Shown here: one piece after another, positions 45,166-53,403 of the stretch
Position numbering within the stretch: position 1 is the stretch's first letter
Layout of the letters: every line of letters begins with the position of its first letter
DNA from: JAJNBA01 sp963842295
GTDB taxonomy: Bacteria; Actinomycetota; UBA4738; HRBIN12
DNA: 64,000 nt
Direction: 5' to 3'
Assembly (NCBI GenBank): GCA_963842295.1
Contig: CAWJFY010000006.1
Coordinates: 1-64,000, forward strand
The notes under the pieces: model-generated
Seen by the model: the letters and a program-made list of their open reading frames with translations, nothing else
Databases searched by the model: none
What the model was told of the DNA's origin: nothing
Position numbers and translations under genes: made by a program

Positions 45166-45609
45166 GTGACGGGCACTCGGATCGCGATCGCGTTCTCCCT
45201 CGCAGCCGGCGTCGCCGGCGCGGCGCAAGCCTCGATCTCGGGGGCGCTCGGTCGTCGGGTCGGGACGATCGGTGCGGCTGGATTTCTCTCGGTGTTGGCG
45301 GTGGTCCTCGTCATCGTGCTGGCGGTGGCGCTCGGACGCGGCGGCTCGGTCGTCGCGGCGATCCACGAGCCCCTGTGGCTCTGGCTAGGCGGCCTCTTCG
45401 GAGCCGTGATCGTCCTGGCCATCGCCTATGCCCCTCCCCGGATCGGTACGTTCGCGACGGTCGCGCTGCTGATCGCGGGTCAGCTCGTCGCGGGGGCGCT
45501 GATCGATGCCTTCGGCTGGCTCGGCTCGCCGCGCATACCCGTGACCGTCACGAGGGTCGCGGGCCTGGTCATGGTCGCGGCCGGCGCCGCACTGACGCTG
45601 AAGCGCTGA
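45166..45609 (+). CDS. YdcZ (DUF606) DMT-family membrane protein
   Basis: A 147-residue membrane protein with five hydrophobic helices, the usual YdcZ length: IAFSLAAGVAGAAQASISGALGRRVGTIGAAG, LWLWLGGLFGAVIVLAIAYAPPRIG, VALLIAGQLVAGALIDAFGW and VTVTRVAGLVMVAAGAALT. The QASISGALG and GQLVAGALIDAFGW segments are family hallmarks. A half-size member of the drug/metabolite transporter superfamily, probably working as a dimer; substrate unknown. GTG 45166 is leaderless. Confidence 0.88.
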   Translation: MTGTRIAIAFSLAAGVAGAAQASISGALGRRVGTIGAAGFLSVLAVVLVIVLAVALGRGGSVVAAIHEPLWLWLGGLFGAVIVLAIAYAPPRIGTFATVALLIAGQLVAGALIDAFGWLGSPRIPVTVTRVAGLVMVAAGAALTLKR

Positions 45610-45647
45610 CGGAGTCGAGCGATCGGCGAGCCGGCACCACCCGAGTG

Positions 45648-45857
45648 CTACGGCCTGCGGACCGAGATCACCATGTTGGCCACACGCGTGGCCAGCACAC
45701 GGTCGCCCTTCTGGAGGCCGTCCGGCACGCTTTCGGCACCGAGGCGAGCCTGCTGGACGGAGCGATCGGGGAACCCCACCGAGAGGTCGTAGTACCTCAC
45801 GCCGTGGAGATCGAAGGGTGCGACCTCGAGGACGAGCGCTTCCTCTTCGCCCAACAT
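45648..45857 (-). CDS. Small hypothetical beta-rich protein
   Basis: A 69-residue protein: EEALVLEVAPFDLHGVRYYDLSVGFPDR, RLGAESVPDGLQKGDRVLATRVANMVISVRRP. It shows a regular beta pattern with a GDRV turn, resembling a small OB- or SH3-like barrel. No known family. It is convergent with YdcZ and divergent from the lysozyme gene. Confidence 0.55.
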   Translation of the reverse strand: MLGEEEALVLEVAPFDLHGVRYYDLSVGFPDRSVQQARLGAESVPDGLQKGDRVLATRVANMVISVRRP

Positions 45858-45894
45858 CGGCCCAGCCTAACGCCCTGCCAGCCGTCGCTCGCCG

Positions 45895-45900
45895 TATGGT
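45895..45900 (+). promoter_or_regulatory. -10 box of leaderless promoter
   Basis: TATGGT, six bases before ATG 45907. Confidence 0.5.
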
Positions 45901-45906
45901 TGTCGC

Positions 45907-47877
45907 ATGCGGGCAGCGGGAGTGGGTGAACGCCGTGCCTCGGCGGGTGGCCGGCGGGCCGGCACAAGGGTTGTCTGTGCGATCGCACTGATCGCGGCGA
46001 TCCTGATCGGCGTTCCCGCTTCTCACCCTGCCGCCGCCGCGACGAAGGTGCCGGGGATCGACGTCTCGAAATGGCAGGGCAACGTCAACTGGGCGGCGGT
46101 CGCGTCGACGCCGGTGCGCTTCGTGATCATGCGAGCGACGCGCGGGAACGCCTACAACGACCCGATGTACGCGGAGTACCTGGCCGAAGCCTCCGCCAGC
46201 GGGTTGGTCGTCGGCGCGTATCACCGAGCGAAGGTGGGCGTCGCCGCGGGGGACGCGAAGGCCGAGGCAGACCACTTCATCGACGTCGCCCGGAACCACC
46301 GCGGGGATGTGCTCCCGGTGCTGGACATCGAGGACGCGAACGGTCTCAACGTCGCGCGGCTCACGGATTGGGTGCGCACGTGGCTCAGCAGGGTCTCCGC
46401 CCGGACCGGCGTCCGCGCGATGATCTATTCGAGCCCCTACTTCTGGCGAACCTACCTGGGCGACACGAGGTGGTTCGCGAACCATGGGTACCCACTGTGG
46501 ATCGCGCATTGGGGTGTGCCGGCGCCGAGCGTTCCCGCCGGCAACTGGGGTGGCCGCGGGTGGACCTTCTGGCAACGCACCTCGACCGGGAGGGTCGCCG
46601 GGATCTCCACCAACGTCGACCGCGATCGCTTCGATGGCTTCAGCCTCCTGCGGGGGAAGATCGCGTCGCTCTCGGTGACGCCCGCAGCGGGCGGGGTCAT
46701 CACCGGCGCCCGGATCGCATGCGGCGGCGCTGCGACCCGCTGCAGCCGGCTGGCGAACCCGGACACCTCCCTCACCCTCGCCGCCAGGCCCGATCCGGGC
46801 GCCTCTCTGTTGCGCTGGACGGGGGCGTGCCGCTCTTCGGGCTCGTCCCCGACCTGCGACGTGACCGCACTCGGCGCCAGGAAGGTCTCGGCCGTGTTCG
46901 GCTATCCGGTGCGCGTCCAGGTGCGCGGGAACGGAAGCGGGACCGTCACCTCGGCGCCGGCGCGGATCGATTGCGGAACGGCATGCACCGCCTCGTTCCC
47001 GGCAGGATCGACGGTGGCCCTGACCGCCGACGCCGACTCCGCTTCGGCCTTCGTGGGGTGGAGCGGCGGGGGATGCGGCGCCGCGGGTCCCGTGTGCTCG
47101 GTGCGCATCGCATCGCCGAGGAAGGTCGTGGCGACCTTCGACTCGGTGGTGAGCGTGGAACAGGACGGCGCGGGAACCGCTTTCGCATGGGGGCGGGCCA
47201 GTCACCCCAGAGCGATCGGCGGCTCCTACCGCTGGGAGCGTCGCTCGGGGGCCACCGCGACGTACGCGTTCTCGGGCGGAGAGGTGACCTTGTTCACGGT
47301 CTCGGGGCCGATGATGGGCCGGGGCCGAGTCCAGATCGACGGGGCGACCGTGGCGACCTTCGACGGCTACGCCCGAGCTCTCCGGACCAAGGTGGCGCGT
47401 CGCTTCGTTGGGCTCGGGTCCGGCGCGCACACGCTCACGGTGCGGGTGCTCGGCACGAAACGGCCGGCGGCCGCCGCCACGCGCGTCGGGGTTGACGCAC
47501 TTCGGTGGGGCGGTTCCACACGCGCCGACCCTCCTGCGGCAGCCGTGGCGTGGGCGGCGGTGACGAACGCGTCGGCCAGCGGCGGAAGCTACGCGATCAG
47601 CGATGTGCGAGAGGCGTTCACGAGGCTCCGGTTCCGGGGGACGGGGGTGTCGATCCGCGTCCTCCGGGGCCCGGCGATGGGTCGCGCCGAGATCTGGCTG
47701 GACGGAGCCTTCGTCCGCGTCGTGGATCTCTACGCGCCGGCGAAGAGGTTCGCGAAGATGCCGCTCGTGTCGAGGTTGGTGGACAGGTCCCACACCGTGC
47801 GGATCGAGGTGCGCGGCACCCGTCGCCGCGCAAGCGCCGGGAACAACGTCGCGGTCGACCGCTGGCTCGTCGTGTAG
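45907..47877 (+). CDS. Secreted GH25 lysozyme with tandem C-terminal modules
   Basis: A 656-residue exported muramidase. A signal peptide (VVCAIALIAAILIGVPASHPAAA) ends near residue 44. The GH25 barrel (about 48-245) starts VPGIDVSKWQGNVNW and holds the catalytic acids in GIDVSKW and LPVLDIEDANG, with GYPLWIAHWGVP and TFWQRTST. Next come two Cys-containing beta modules (about 252-415) of the GWSGG type (LLRWTGACRSSG; FVGWSGGGCGAAG). The last 235 residues are two copies of a beta-sandwich module ending VGVDALRWGG and VAVDRWLVV. It would cut peptidoglycan between MurNAc and GlcNAc. Leaderless ATG 45907. Confidence 0.9.
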   Translation: MRAAGVGERRASAGGRRAGTRVVCAIALIAAILIGVPASHPAAAATKVPGIDVSKWQGNVNWAAVASTPVRFVIMRATRGNAYNDPMYAEYLAEASASGLVVGAYHRAKVGVAAGDAKAEADHFIDVARNHRGDVLPVLDIEDANGLNVARLTDWVRTWLSRVSARTGVRAMIYSSPYFWRTYLGDTRWFANHGYPLWIAHWGVPAPSVPAGNWGGRGWTFWQRTSTGRVAGISTNVDRDRFDGFSLLRGKIASLSVTPAAGGVITGARIACGGAATRCSRLANPDTSLTLAARPDPGASLLRWTGACRSSGSSPTCDVTALGARKVSAVFGYPVRVQVRGNGSGTVTSAPARIDCGTACTASFPAGSTVALTADADSASAFVGWSGGGCGAAGPVCSVRIASPRKVVATFDSVVSVEQDGAGTAFAWGRASHPRAIGGSYRWERRSGATATYAFSGGEVTLFTVSGPMMGRGRVQIDGATVATFDGYARALRTKVARRFVGLGSGAHTLTVRVLGTKRPAAAATRVGVDALRWGGSTRADPPAAAVAWAAVTNASASGGSYAISDVREAFTRLRFRGTGVSIRVLRGPAMGRAEIWLDGAFVRVVDLYAPAKRFAKMPLVSRLVDRSHTVRIEVRGTRRRASAGNNVAVDRWLVV

Positions 47878-47880
47878 GGC

Positions 47881-48774
47881 TCAGTCGCCGGCACGTTCGA
47901 TCTCGAGCACCCGCCACACGGGCGGAGCCTGTTCGGTCGAGGCGTGACACGTGAGCCGCATCGGCGCCCCGAGCGTCCGCTCGAGTCGCACGCGGTGGGA
48001 TCCGCCCGGGGTTGCGAATGCGACCTCCGCGAGATCTCCCCGGCGGAAGGAGCCCTCCGATGTCGTGGCGTCGATCCGATCCAGGCCGAGGTGGCTTCGC
48101 AAGGCCCGCTCGGCCGCTTGGACGTGGAACGGGTCGCTGGACCGGCCTCGGTAGCGGTCGAGCCGCGCGATCCGGCCCCCGGCGTACGCCCGTGCGATCT
48201 CGAGTCCTTCTTCGGGCTCGACGCGACCGAAGTACAAGCCGTGCGGGAACGCCACCAGGTTCCCGGCGAACCGGTCGCCGCCGACATGGGTGCTCTCCCA
48301 CGTGATCTCGGGGAGTGAAGCGGCGAGTCGCTCCGCGAGCGGTCGCCCCCGCTCGGCGCAACACGGATCTCGTCGTCCGTGGGTGCAGACGACGAAGACG
48401 GGTTGCGGAGTCGCGATGAACGAGGTGCGATCGCGCGGATCCAGCTCGAGCGCGTTCTCGATCGTGGCGAGGGCGGCGACGCCGAGCCAAGCGTCGCCCG
48501 TGTCGACCGCGAAGCACAGAACGGTGCCGTCGTCGTACTCCGGGAGCCGGCGGGGCTTGCGGATCAGCAGGACGCGTGCACCGGTCCGGCCCTCGAGGGC
48601 TCGAAGCTCCCGTCCGAGCCCGTCCGGCAGCCGGGCATCGAGGAGCCCGTCGCGTCCCCACGGGCCGGCGTGCTCGATCAACAGCCAATGACGGATCGTC
48701 GACGCGGTGCCCGCGAGGGGCTCGCCGGCCGCCAGGCTCCGCAGCGAGCAGCGGTCACCGGGAGGAGGCGGCAT
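47881..48774 (-). CDS. Sucrase/ferredoxin-like (thioredoxin-like [2Fe-2S]) protein
   Basis: A 297-residue protein of the sucrase/ferredoxin-like family (PF06999 type). ATG 48774 (MPPPPGDRCSLRSLAAGEPL) is chosen because longer frames upstream are shadows of the cupin gene. Key elements are RHWLLIEHAGPWGRDGL at the N-terminus, and VFVVCTHGRRDPCCAERGRPLAERLAASL, the Cys/His cluster that holds the iron-sulfur site; TWESTHVGGDRFAGNLVAFPHGLYFGRV follows. Proteins of this type are thioredoxin-fold ferredoxins, probable electron carriers. It begins eight bases after the cupin stop, so it is the third gene of the peptide-cupin-ferredoxin operon and may feed electrons to that oxygenase (inference). Confidence 0.88.
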   Translation of the reverse strand: MPPPPGDRCSLRSLAAGEPLAGTASTIRHWLLIEHAGPWGRDGLLDARLPDGLGRELRALEGRTGARVLLIRKPRRLPEYDDGTVLCFAVDTGDAWLGVAALATIENALELDPRDRTSFIATPQPVFVVCTHGRRDPCCAERGRPLAERLAASLPEITWESTHVGGDRFAGNLVAFPHGLYFGRVEPEEGLEIARAYAGGRIARLDRYRGRSSDPFHVQAAERALRSHLGLDRIDATTSEGSFRRGDLAEVAFATPGGSHRVRLERTLGAPMRLTCHASTEQAPPVWRVLEIERAGD

Positions 48775-48782
48775 GCCCGGGC

Positions 48783-49979
48783 TCAGCGTCCGTCGCGGAT
48801 CGTGAGCAGGCCTTCTCGGATCAGTCGGCGCACCAGCACGGCACGGCTGCCCGCGTCGGGGAGAGCGGGCGCGAGGTCGCCGACCGTAAGCTCCTCGTCC
48901 TCGTCCAGGTCGGCGACGCGGCGCATCGTGCGTTCCACCCACGAAGGCATCTCCAGACGACGGTCCCCGAGGAGCACCACGAGGCGATCGGCGCGCACGG
49001 CCAACTCGCAGATGGTGCCCGGCCGCCGCGCGACCACGGTGGCGTCGTCCACCTCGATCGGCGCCGCGCGTTCCGCGATCGTTCCCCGCGCCAGCTGCGC
49101 CCGGTTCGAGAGGAACCGCTCGCGGCGCTCGCCGGCCTCCGCCTGGACGTCGACCTCGCCGAGCGCCGAGGCGAGCGCCGCGAGCCGCCCCCCGAGCTCG
49201 CCGGCGAAGCGCTCGAGGTCATCCGCCCAACCGGCGGGCAGGGCGTCCTCCATCTCCGCGACCACGCGGCCCACGACGCCGGTCAGCACCTCCCGCCAGG
49301 GCGTCACGTGGACGCCGACCGTCAGGTGGCCGGACAAGACGTCCTGCGCCCGGGCGGCGTGCGGCGTTCCCGCGGGCATGTAGATCGTGCCGCCCGACGT
49401 GACCTCGACGTCGAGGGGATCCCGCTGCTCCTCGTGGGGGGCCGCGTGCACCTCCCACTGCTTGCGGCCGAATGCCTGCAGGACGAAGACGTCGTGCGCG
49501 TCCACGTGCAGGTCCAAGCCCTGTGCCCCTGGTGGCGTGATGTACGCGTTTACCTGCCCCGGATGCCCGAGCTCGAGTTCGAGGTCGCGGCAGAAGCGTG
49601 CGACCGGCTCGGACCAGCGATGCAGACCTTGGAGCACGATCGTGGCCCCGTCCTCGAAGAGCGCAGCAACTCGTGCAGGGTTCGCGATGCCCGTCACTTC
49701 GCGCGAACCCGTGCGACCAGATCGGGTATAGGCCGACTCCGGGATCTGCTCACCCGCCTTCACGAGCCGGAAGAAGGGTGTGCGGAGCGCCGTCGTCGTG
49801 AGGAACCGGTCGACGTCCTCGAGCGAGAGCAGGTCCTCGAACCCGGCGGGCGGCGGTCCGCCTCGGCGGACCGCCGCCCGCTTCCCCCAGTCGTTCGCGA
49901 GGAACGATCGGGGGTCGCCCGTGCACCGCTCGAGGGGCCCGCGCCCGGCTCGGACGCGTTCGAGCGTGTCCACGCTCAC
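48783..49979 (-). CDS. JmjC-type cupin (Cupin_4, ribosomal-oxygenase-like) dioxygenase
   Basis: A 398-residue Fe(II)/2-oxoglutarate oxygenase-type protein. The cupin barrel carries HxD...H: H158 and D160 in GLDLHVDAHDVF and H207 in MPAGTPHAARAQ. The lead-in GATIVLQGLHRWSEPVARF and ITPPGAQG are typical of the YcfD/RoxA/NO66 family, which hydroxylates side chains in ribosomal or other proteins. The C-terminal 130 residues form a winged-helix-like region (VGDLAPALPDAGSRAVLVRRLIREGLL), also usual in that family. GTG 49979 overlaps the stop of the acidic peptide gene (GTGA). The peptide may be its substrate. Confidence 0.9.
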   Translation of the reverse strand: MSVDTLERVRAGRGPLERCTGDPRSFLANDWGKRAAVRRGGPPPAGFEDLLSLEDVDRFLTTTALRTPFFRLVKAGEQIPESAYTRSGRTGSREVTGIANPARVAALFEDGATIVLQGLHRWSEPVARFCRDLELELGHPGQVNAYITPPGAQGLDLHVDAHDVFVLQAFGRKQWEVHAAPHEEQRDPLDVEVTSGGTIYMPAGTPHAARAQDVLSGHLTVGVHVTPWREVLTGVVGRVVAEMEDALPAGWADDLERFAGELGGRLAALASALGEVDVQAEAGERRERFLSNRAQLARGTIAERAAPIEVDDATVVARRPGTICELAVRADRLVVLLGDRRLEMPSWVERTMRRVADLDEDEELTVGDLAPALPDAGSRAVLVRRLIREGLLTIRDGR

Positions 49980-50209
49980 GACGTGCTGTCGGTTCCGTCC
50001 ATGTCGCCGGTGTCGGTGCCGTCGGCGTCCTTGCCGTCGGTGCCGTCCTGGTCCGCCGCGTCGCCGTCCTTCTTGTCCGTGGTGTCGCCGTCCGTGCCGT
50101 CGCCGTCCATCTTGTCGGGATCGGTCTCGGCCTTCGGCGATGCGCTCTCGCCCGGCATCACGGTCCGGATCTCCTCGTCGGTGAGCTCCTTCGTGGTGGT
50201 GTCCTCCAT
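49976..50209 (-). CDS. Acidic DGTD-repeat peptide, candidate RiPP-like precursor
   Basis: A 77-residue peptide. ATG 50209 has a strong site (GAGGAGG, seven bases). Residues 1-30 look like a leader (MEDTTTKELTDEEIRTVMPG; the LTDEEIRTV segment resembles recognition helices of RiPP leaders). Residues 31-77 are an extremely acidic low-complexity region with four DGTD tetrads (37-40, 55-58, 63-66, 71-74) and almost only Asp, Gly, Thr, Lys, Ala and Ser. There are no hydrophobic residues for a fold. It is translationally coupled (GTGA) to the JmjC-type cupin. Alternatives: a disordered acidic chaperone-like or calcium-binding peptide. Confidence 0.7.
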   Translation of the reverse strand: MEDTTTKELTDEEIRTVMPGESASPKAETDPDKMDGDGTDGDTTDKKDGDAADQDGTDGKDADGTDTGDMDGTDSTS

Positions 50210-50332
50210 GTCCAGACCTCCTCTCTCCACCGGTATACCCGAATGGCGCTCGGTGCGCACCGGGGCGGATGTCAAGCGCTGAAGGTGCCGGCCACTACAC
50301 TCCGCCGCGACAACGCGATCGAGGGGGCATGC

Positions 50333-50767
50333 GTGGCGGAGCTCGTGACCATCGAGGGGCAGCAATACAAGAAGCGAGAGCCTCTCGGAGTGCTCGGACT
50401 GTCGGTGATCACGCTCGGGATCTACTGGCTCTACTGGTACTACACGATCAACGATGAGATCCGCCGGTTCGGGAAGGACGACACCGTCCGCCCCGGGATC
50501 GCCCTGCTCGCCGTCACGTTGGGCTGGCTCATCATCGTGCCTCCGTTCATCTCGGTGTACAACACGTCGAAGCACATCGTTCGGATGGAAGAGCGGCTCG
50601 GCATCTCGCAGACGCTCTCGCCGGCCATCAACGTCGTCCTCTTGTTGCTGGTACACATCGCGGTGGGGATCTATTCGCAGGAGCACCTCAACAAGGTGTG
50701 GGACGCCGCCCTGCGACGCCCCGCCCCGCCTCCGGGTCCCGCGGAGCTGCCGCCCCCTCCCGCATGA
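50333..50767 (+). CDS. DUF4234 membrane protein
   Basis: A 144-residue protein. GTG 50333 has GAGGGGG upstream; the longer frame from 50243 lacks support. The DUF4234 pattern is clear: YKKREPLGVLGLSVITLGIYWLYWYYTINDEIRRF, then GIALLAVTLGWLIIVPPFISVYNTSKHIVRMEE, and a last helix NVVLLLLVHIAVGIYSQEHLNKVW. A Pro-rich tail ends the protein. Function of the family is unknown. It is divergent from the acidic peptide operon. Confidence 0.88.
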   Translation: MAELVTIEGQQYKKREPLGVLGLSVITLGIYWLYWYYTINDEIRRFGKDDTVRPGIALLAVTLGWLIIVPPFISVYNTSKHIVRMEERLGISQTLSPAINVVLLLLVHIAVGIYSQEHLNKVWDAALRRPAPPPGPAELPPPPA

Positions 50768-50905
50768 ACGAAGGGGAGGGCTCGATCGCCGACCACGTGC
50801 TCGCCTCCGGAGGACGCGGAGACGCCGACCGATCCGCTCGCGACCCCCGAGTGGACCCGGCGGTGGCCTATCGAGGAGGCCTGGAAGGCGCGGAAGAAGC
50901 GCTAG
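50764..50905 (+). CDS. Possible small protein, frame-broken
   Basis: ATG 50764 overlaps the DUF4234 stop (ATGA) and starts MNEGEGSIADHV. Near 50805 the reading becomes unnatural. In the DUF4234 frame the bases before 50905 read PPEDAETPTDPLATPEWTRRW then PIEEAWKARKKR and stop, which looks like a real C-terminus. A one-base shift would join them into a protein of about 46 residues. Weak evidence. Confidence 0.3.
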
Positions 50906-50921
50906 TCATCAACCGGTCCAT

Positions 50922-52464
50922 TCACCTCACCGGCTCGGCGGCAGCGAGGAGGCCCGCGGCCGTCCGTTCCCACGTCCAGTGGTTCGCCACGAACGAGCTC
51001 ACGCCGCGCCGGAGCTCTTCTCGTTCGCCGTCCGGCAAGGACAGCAGGCGGTCGATGCCCTCGGCCAACCTCTGCACTGCCCCTTCGCCCGGTTCGAAGG
51101 AGAACAGCCCCGGATGACCGACCTCGGCCTCCAGGGCGCCGGCGACCTCCGCAAGACCTGAGTGCCGCGAGACCATCGGGAGCGCGCCCGAGGCAGCCCC
51201 CTCCGCGGCGACCATCCCGAACGCTTCCTGGAGGATCGACGGGACGACCTGCACGTCCATGGCCGCGAGGGCGCCGGGCGCGTATCGGTGGTCGAGGAGA
51301 CCGGTGAAGGTGACGTCCGGCCGCCCTCCGGTCGATCCGTTGGTGGCGGAGGGATCGACCGGGAGCCCGCCGACGTCCCGTAGCCACTCGATCGCGGGCC
51401 GGTCGCCGCGCCGGAGCGCGATCGTCAGCGCCGCGAGCCAGTCCCTGTCGGATCCGAAGCCCACGACGAGAGCTGCGGTGTCGTGGTGGAGGCCAGGCTG
51501 GGCTTCGAGGAAGAGTTCCACGCCCTTCTGCGGGATGAGCTTGCCGAGATACCCCACGATCGGCCCGTCCCGGTCGGCGAGGTCGCGGAGCCGCGACGCG
51601 GCGCCCGGCTCGGGCACGTCCTCCTCGTACCTGTCGAACAGGGCGGACATGGCCTTCTCGTCCCTGGCGTCGAGGGCCCGCTCGACCTCGGCGTCGAGGG
51701 ATGGTGGCCGCCCCCGGGCCGTGTCCGGGTCGAGGTCGAGGAGCGAGGCGACCTCTTGGAGCGCTTCGACTCGAGGCCGGGGGCGGAACGCCGCGACGTC
51801 GACACCAGGCGGCACGACGCGCGCCAGTCCCTGCATCTCGGGGACGAGGTCGGCGCATCGCTCCAGGGCCTCGCGGCTCGGGCCCACGACGGCGCGAGCG
51901 GCCATCGAGCCCCTCGCGCGCCAGCTCCCGGTAACGGCCCTGCGGCCGGATCGCGTATTCGAGATCGCTGCCGTGGATCTTCGCGACGTACCGTTCGGGG
52001 CCGAGCGCGCGACGCCCGATCGCGGCGCCAGGGATCCCGTGCCCCACGAACGCGATCTCCGAGTCGTGGGACCCGGCTGCCGCGCGGAGCGCCTCCACGT
52101 TCGCGCGCAGGTAGGCGTCGAGCTCGCCCTCGGTCAGCTCGACGAAGGGCCGAACGTCTTCGAACCCCTCGTAATGATCGACGACGAAGACCGGGAGCGT
52201 CGTGCCGATGTCCGGACGGAGCAGCACGCATCGCCCAGGGGCGCTCGAGACATCCGGGTTCGGCTCGAGCCCGGACGGCCCGTCCCGATCGACGGTGCCG
52301 TGTGCGTCGATCCATGCGTAGCGCTCCGGATGGCGTTCCTGGCAGACGAGGAGCACGTCGTGTCCCGCGGCCCGCCACACCTCAACGATCCGGGCGGTGG
52401 CGACGTTGGACCCCGAGCCTTCCAGCAGCCATCCGTGCCACACGAGGATCCGCACGCTCCGCAT
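50922..52464 (-). CDS. GT4-family glycosyltransferase (frameshifted)
   Basis: ATG 52464 starts MRSVRILVWHGWLLEGSGSN, an N-terminal GT-B domain (VWRAAGHDVLLVCQERHPER; YVAKIHGSDLEYAIRPQGRY). At about 51900-51903 an extra C (ggcc) shifts the frame. The other frame then gives ARAVVGPSREALERCADLVPEM, the nucleotide-sugar domain GPIVGYLGKLIPQKGVELFLEA, and the donor-binding EAFGMVAAEGAASGALPMVSR (E-x7-E). Corrected length is about 514 residues. The enzyme would add a sugar from an NDP-sugar to an unknown acceptor. The two halves are in perfect register after removal of one base. Confidence 0.8.
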
Positions 52465-52546
52465 GCTAGGGCGCGGGAGCAGGCTGGGGGCTGGAAGGCG
52501 ACGCCGGACGCTATGGTGCCGGGCCAGACCAAGGGAGCGGAGGCAG

Positions 52547-52936
52547 ATGCGCGCGTTCAACCCGGCAGGCGTCGCCGGCCCGTTCGGCAGCTACTCGCAC
52601 GGCATCGAGGTCGAGAGCCCGATGCGGCTCGTCTTCGGCTCCGGGCAGACGGGCGTGGACACCGACGGCCGGATCGGCGAGGGCATCGAGGAGCAGTCGC
52701 GGCTGACATGGCGGAACATCGAAGGTGTCCTCGCGGGCGCCGGCATGGAGATCTCGGACATCGTGCAGCTCAACATGTTGCTCGTGGATCGGGGCGACCT
52801 CTCGACCGCTCGTGCCGTCCGAGAAGAGGTCCTGGCAGGCCACCGCCCGGCGTCCACCCTCCTGTTCGTCGCCGGCCTGGCACACCCCGACTGGCTGATC
52901 GAGGTCGACTTCGTCGCAGCGCGGAACTCCGGATGA
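52547..52936 (+). CDS. RidA/YjgF-family protein lacking the catalytic Arg
   Basis: A 129-residue Rid protein. ATG 52547 has CGGAGG upstream and TATGGT (52512-52517) as -10. Family segments: FNPAGVAGPFGSYSHGIE, FGSGQTGVDTDGRIGEG, EQSRLTWRNIEGVLAGAGMEISDIVQLNMLL and STLLFVAGLAHPDWLIEVDFVA. RidA imine deaminases have PARS at the carboxylate site; here the segment reads PAST, so the Arg is Ser and enamine deaminase activity is unlikely. It begins a cluster of catabolic genes. Confidence 0.88.
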   Translation: MRAFNPAGVAGPFGSYSHGIEVESPMRLVFGSGQTGVDTDGRIGEGIEEQSRLTWRNIEGVLAGAGMEISDIVQLNMLLVDRGDLSTARAVREEVLAGHRPASTLLFVAGLAHPDWLIEVDFVAARNSG

Positions 52937-52942
52937 GGCGGA

Positions 52943-53338
52943 GTGGCCCGAGGGCGTCGGATGATCGATGACGCGCGCAAGGAGGAACATGGGACCTTCG
53001 CCCTCGAGTCGTTCGCAGACGAGCTCGCCCGCGCACCGATGAATCACGAGATCGGAACGTCGTTGTGGTTCGAGAACGATCACGTCCGCGTGTTCGAGGT
53101 GCGACTCGAGCCGGGCGAACGCGGTCCTTTCCACGTGCACGACCGTCCGTACTTCTGGACGGTCGTGGAGTCCGGCCGGGGTCTGCAGCGGCATCCGGAC
53201 GGTACGTTCGTCGTCCGAGATTACGCGCTGGGCGACACCCGCTATCTCGAGCACTCCGAGACCGATCCCTTGGTGCACGACCTGGAGAACGTCGGAGATT
53301 CGACGCTCCGGTTCGTGACCGTCGAGCTGAGGCGATAG
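52943..53338 (+). CDS. Small cupin protein (BauB-like)
   Basis: A 131-residue single-domain cupin: IGTSLWFENDHVRVFEVRLEPGERGPFHVHDRPYFWTVVESG, with HxH (FHVHDRP) and later DTRYLEHSETDPLVHDLENVGDSTLRFVTVEL. ENDHVRVFEVRLEPGE is typical of cupins annotated near beta-alanine or amine catabolism. Six bases after the RidA gene; co-transcribed. Enzymatic role unknown. Confidence 0.82.
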   Translation: MARGRRMIDDARKEEHGTFALESFADELARAPMNHEIGTSLWFENDHVRVFEVRLEPGERGPFHVHDRPYFWTVVESGRGLQRHPDGTFVVRDYALGDTRYLEHSETDPLVHDLENVGDSTLRFVTVELRR

Positions 53339-53403
53339 AAGGGACCGAGATGGTCGTCCCGAGCCACGGCACCGGCGGTCGACACAGCGAGAGGAGCGGG
53401 GTG

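Noticed and set aside
44206..45366. Minus-strand frame opposite the histone-like repeats
   Set aside because: Arises from the tandem repeat on the other strand; the plus strand has the ribosome site and known protein type.
49976..50150. Repeated gtcggtgccgtc-type DNA as a non-coding repeat or array
   Set aside because: The repeat follows the codons of the DGTD peptide and has no fixed period.
50902..52560. Single long minus-strand frame as one 552-residue protein
   Set aside because: Its second half is Arg/Pro shadow sequence; the true glycosyltransferase C-terminus is in the other frame after a one-base shift.
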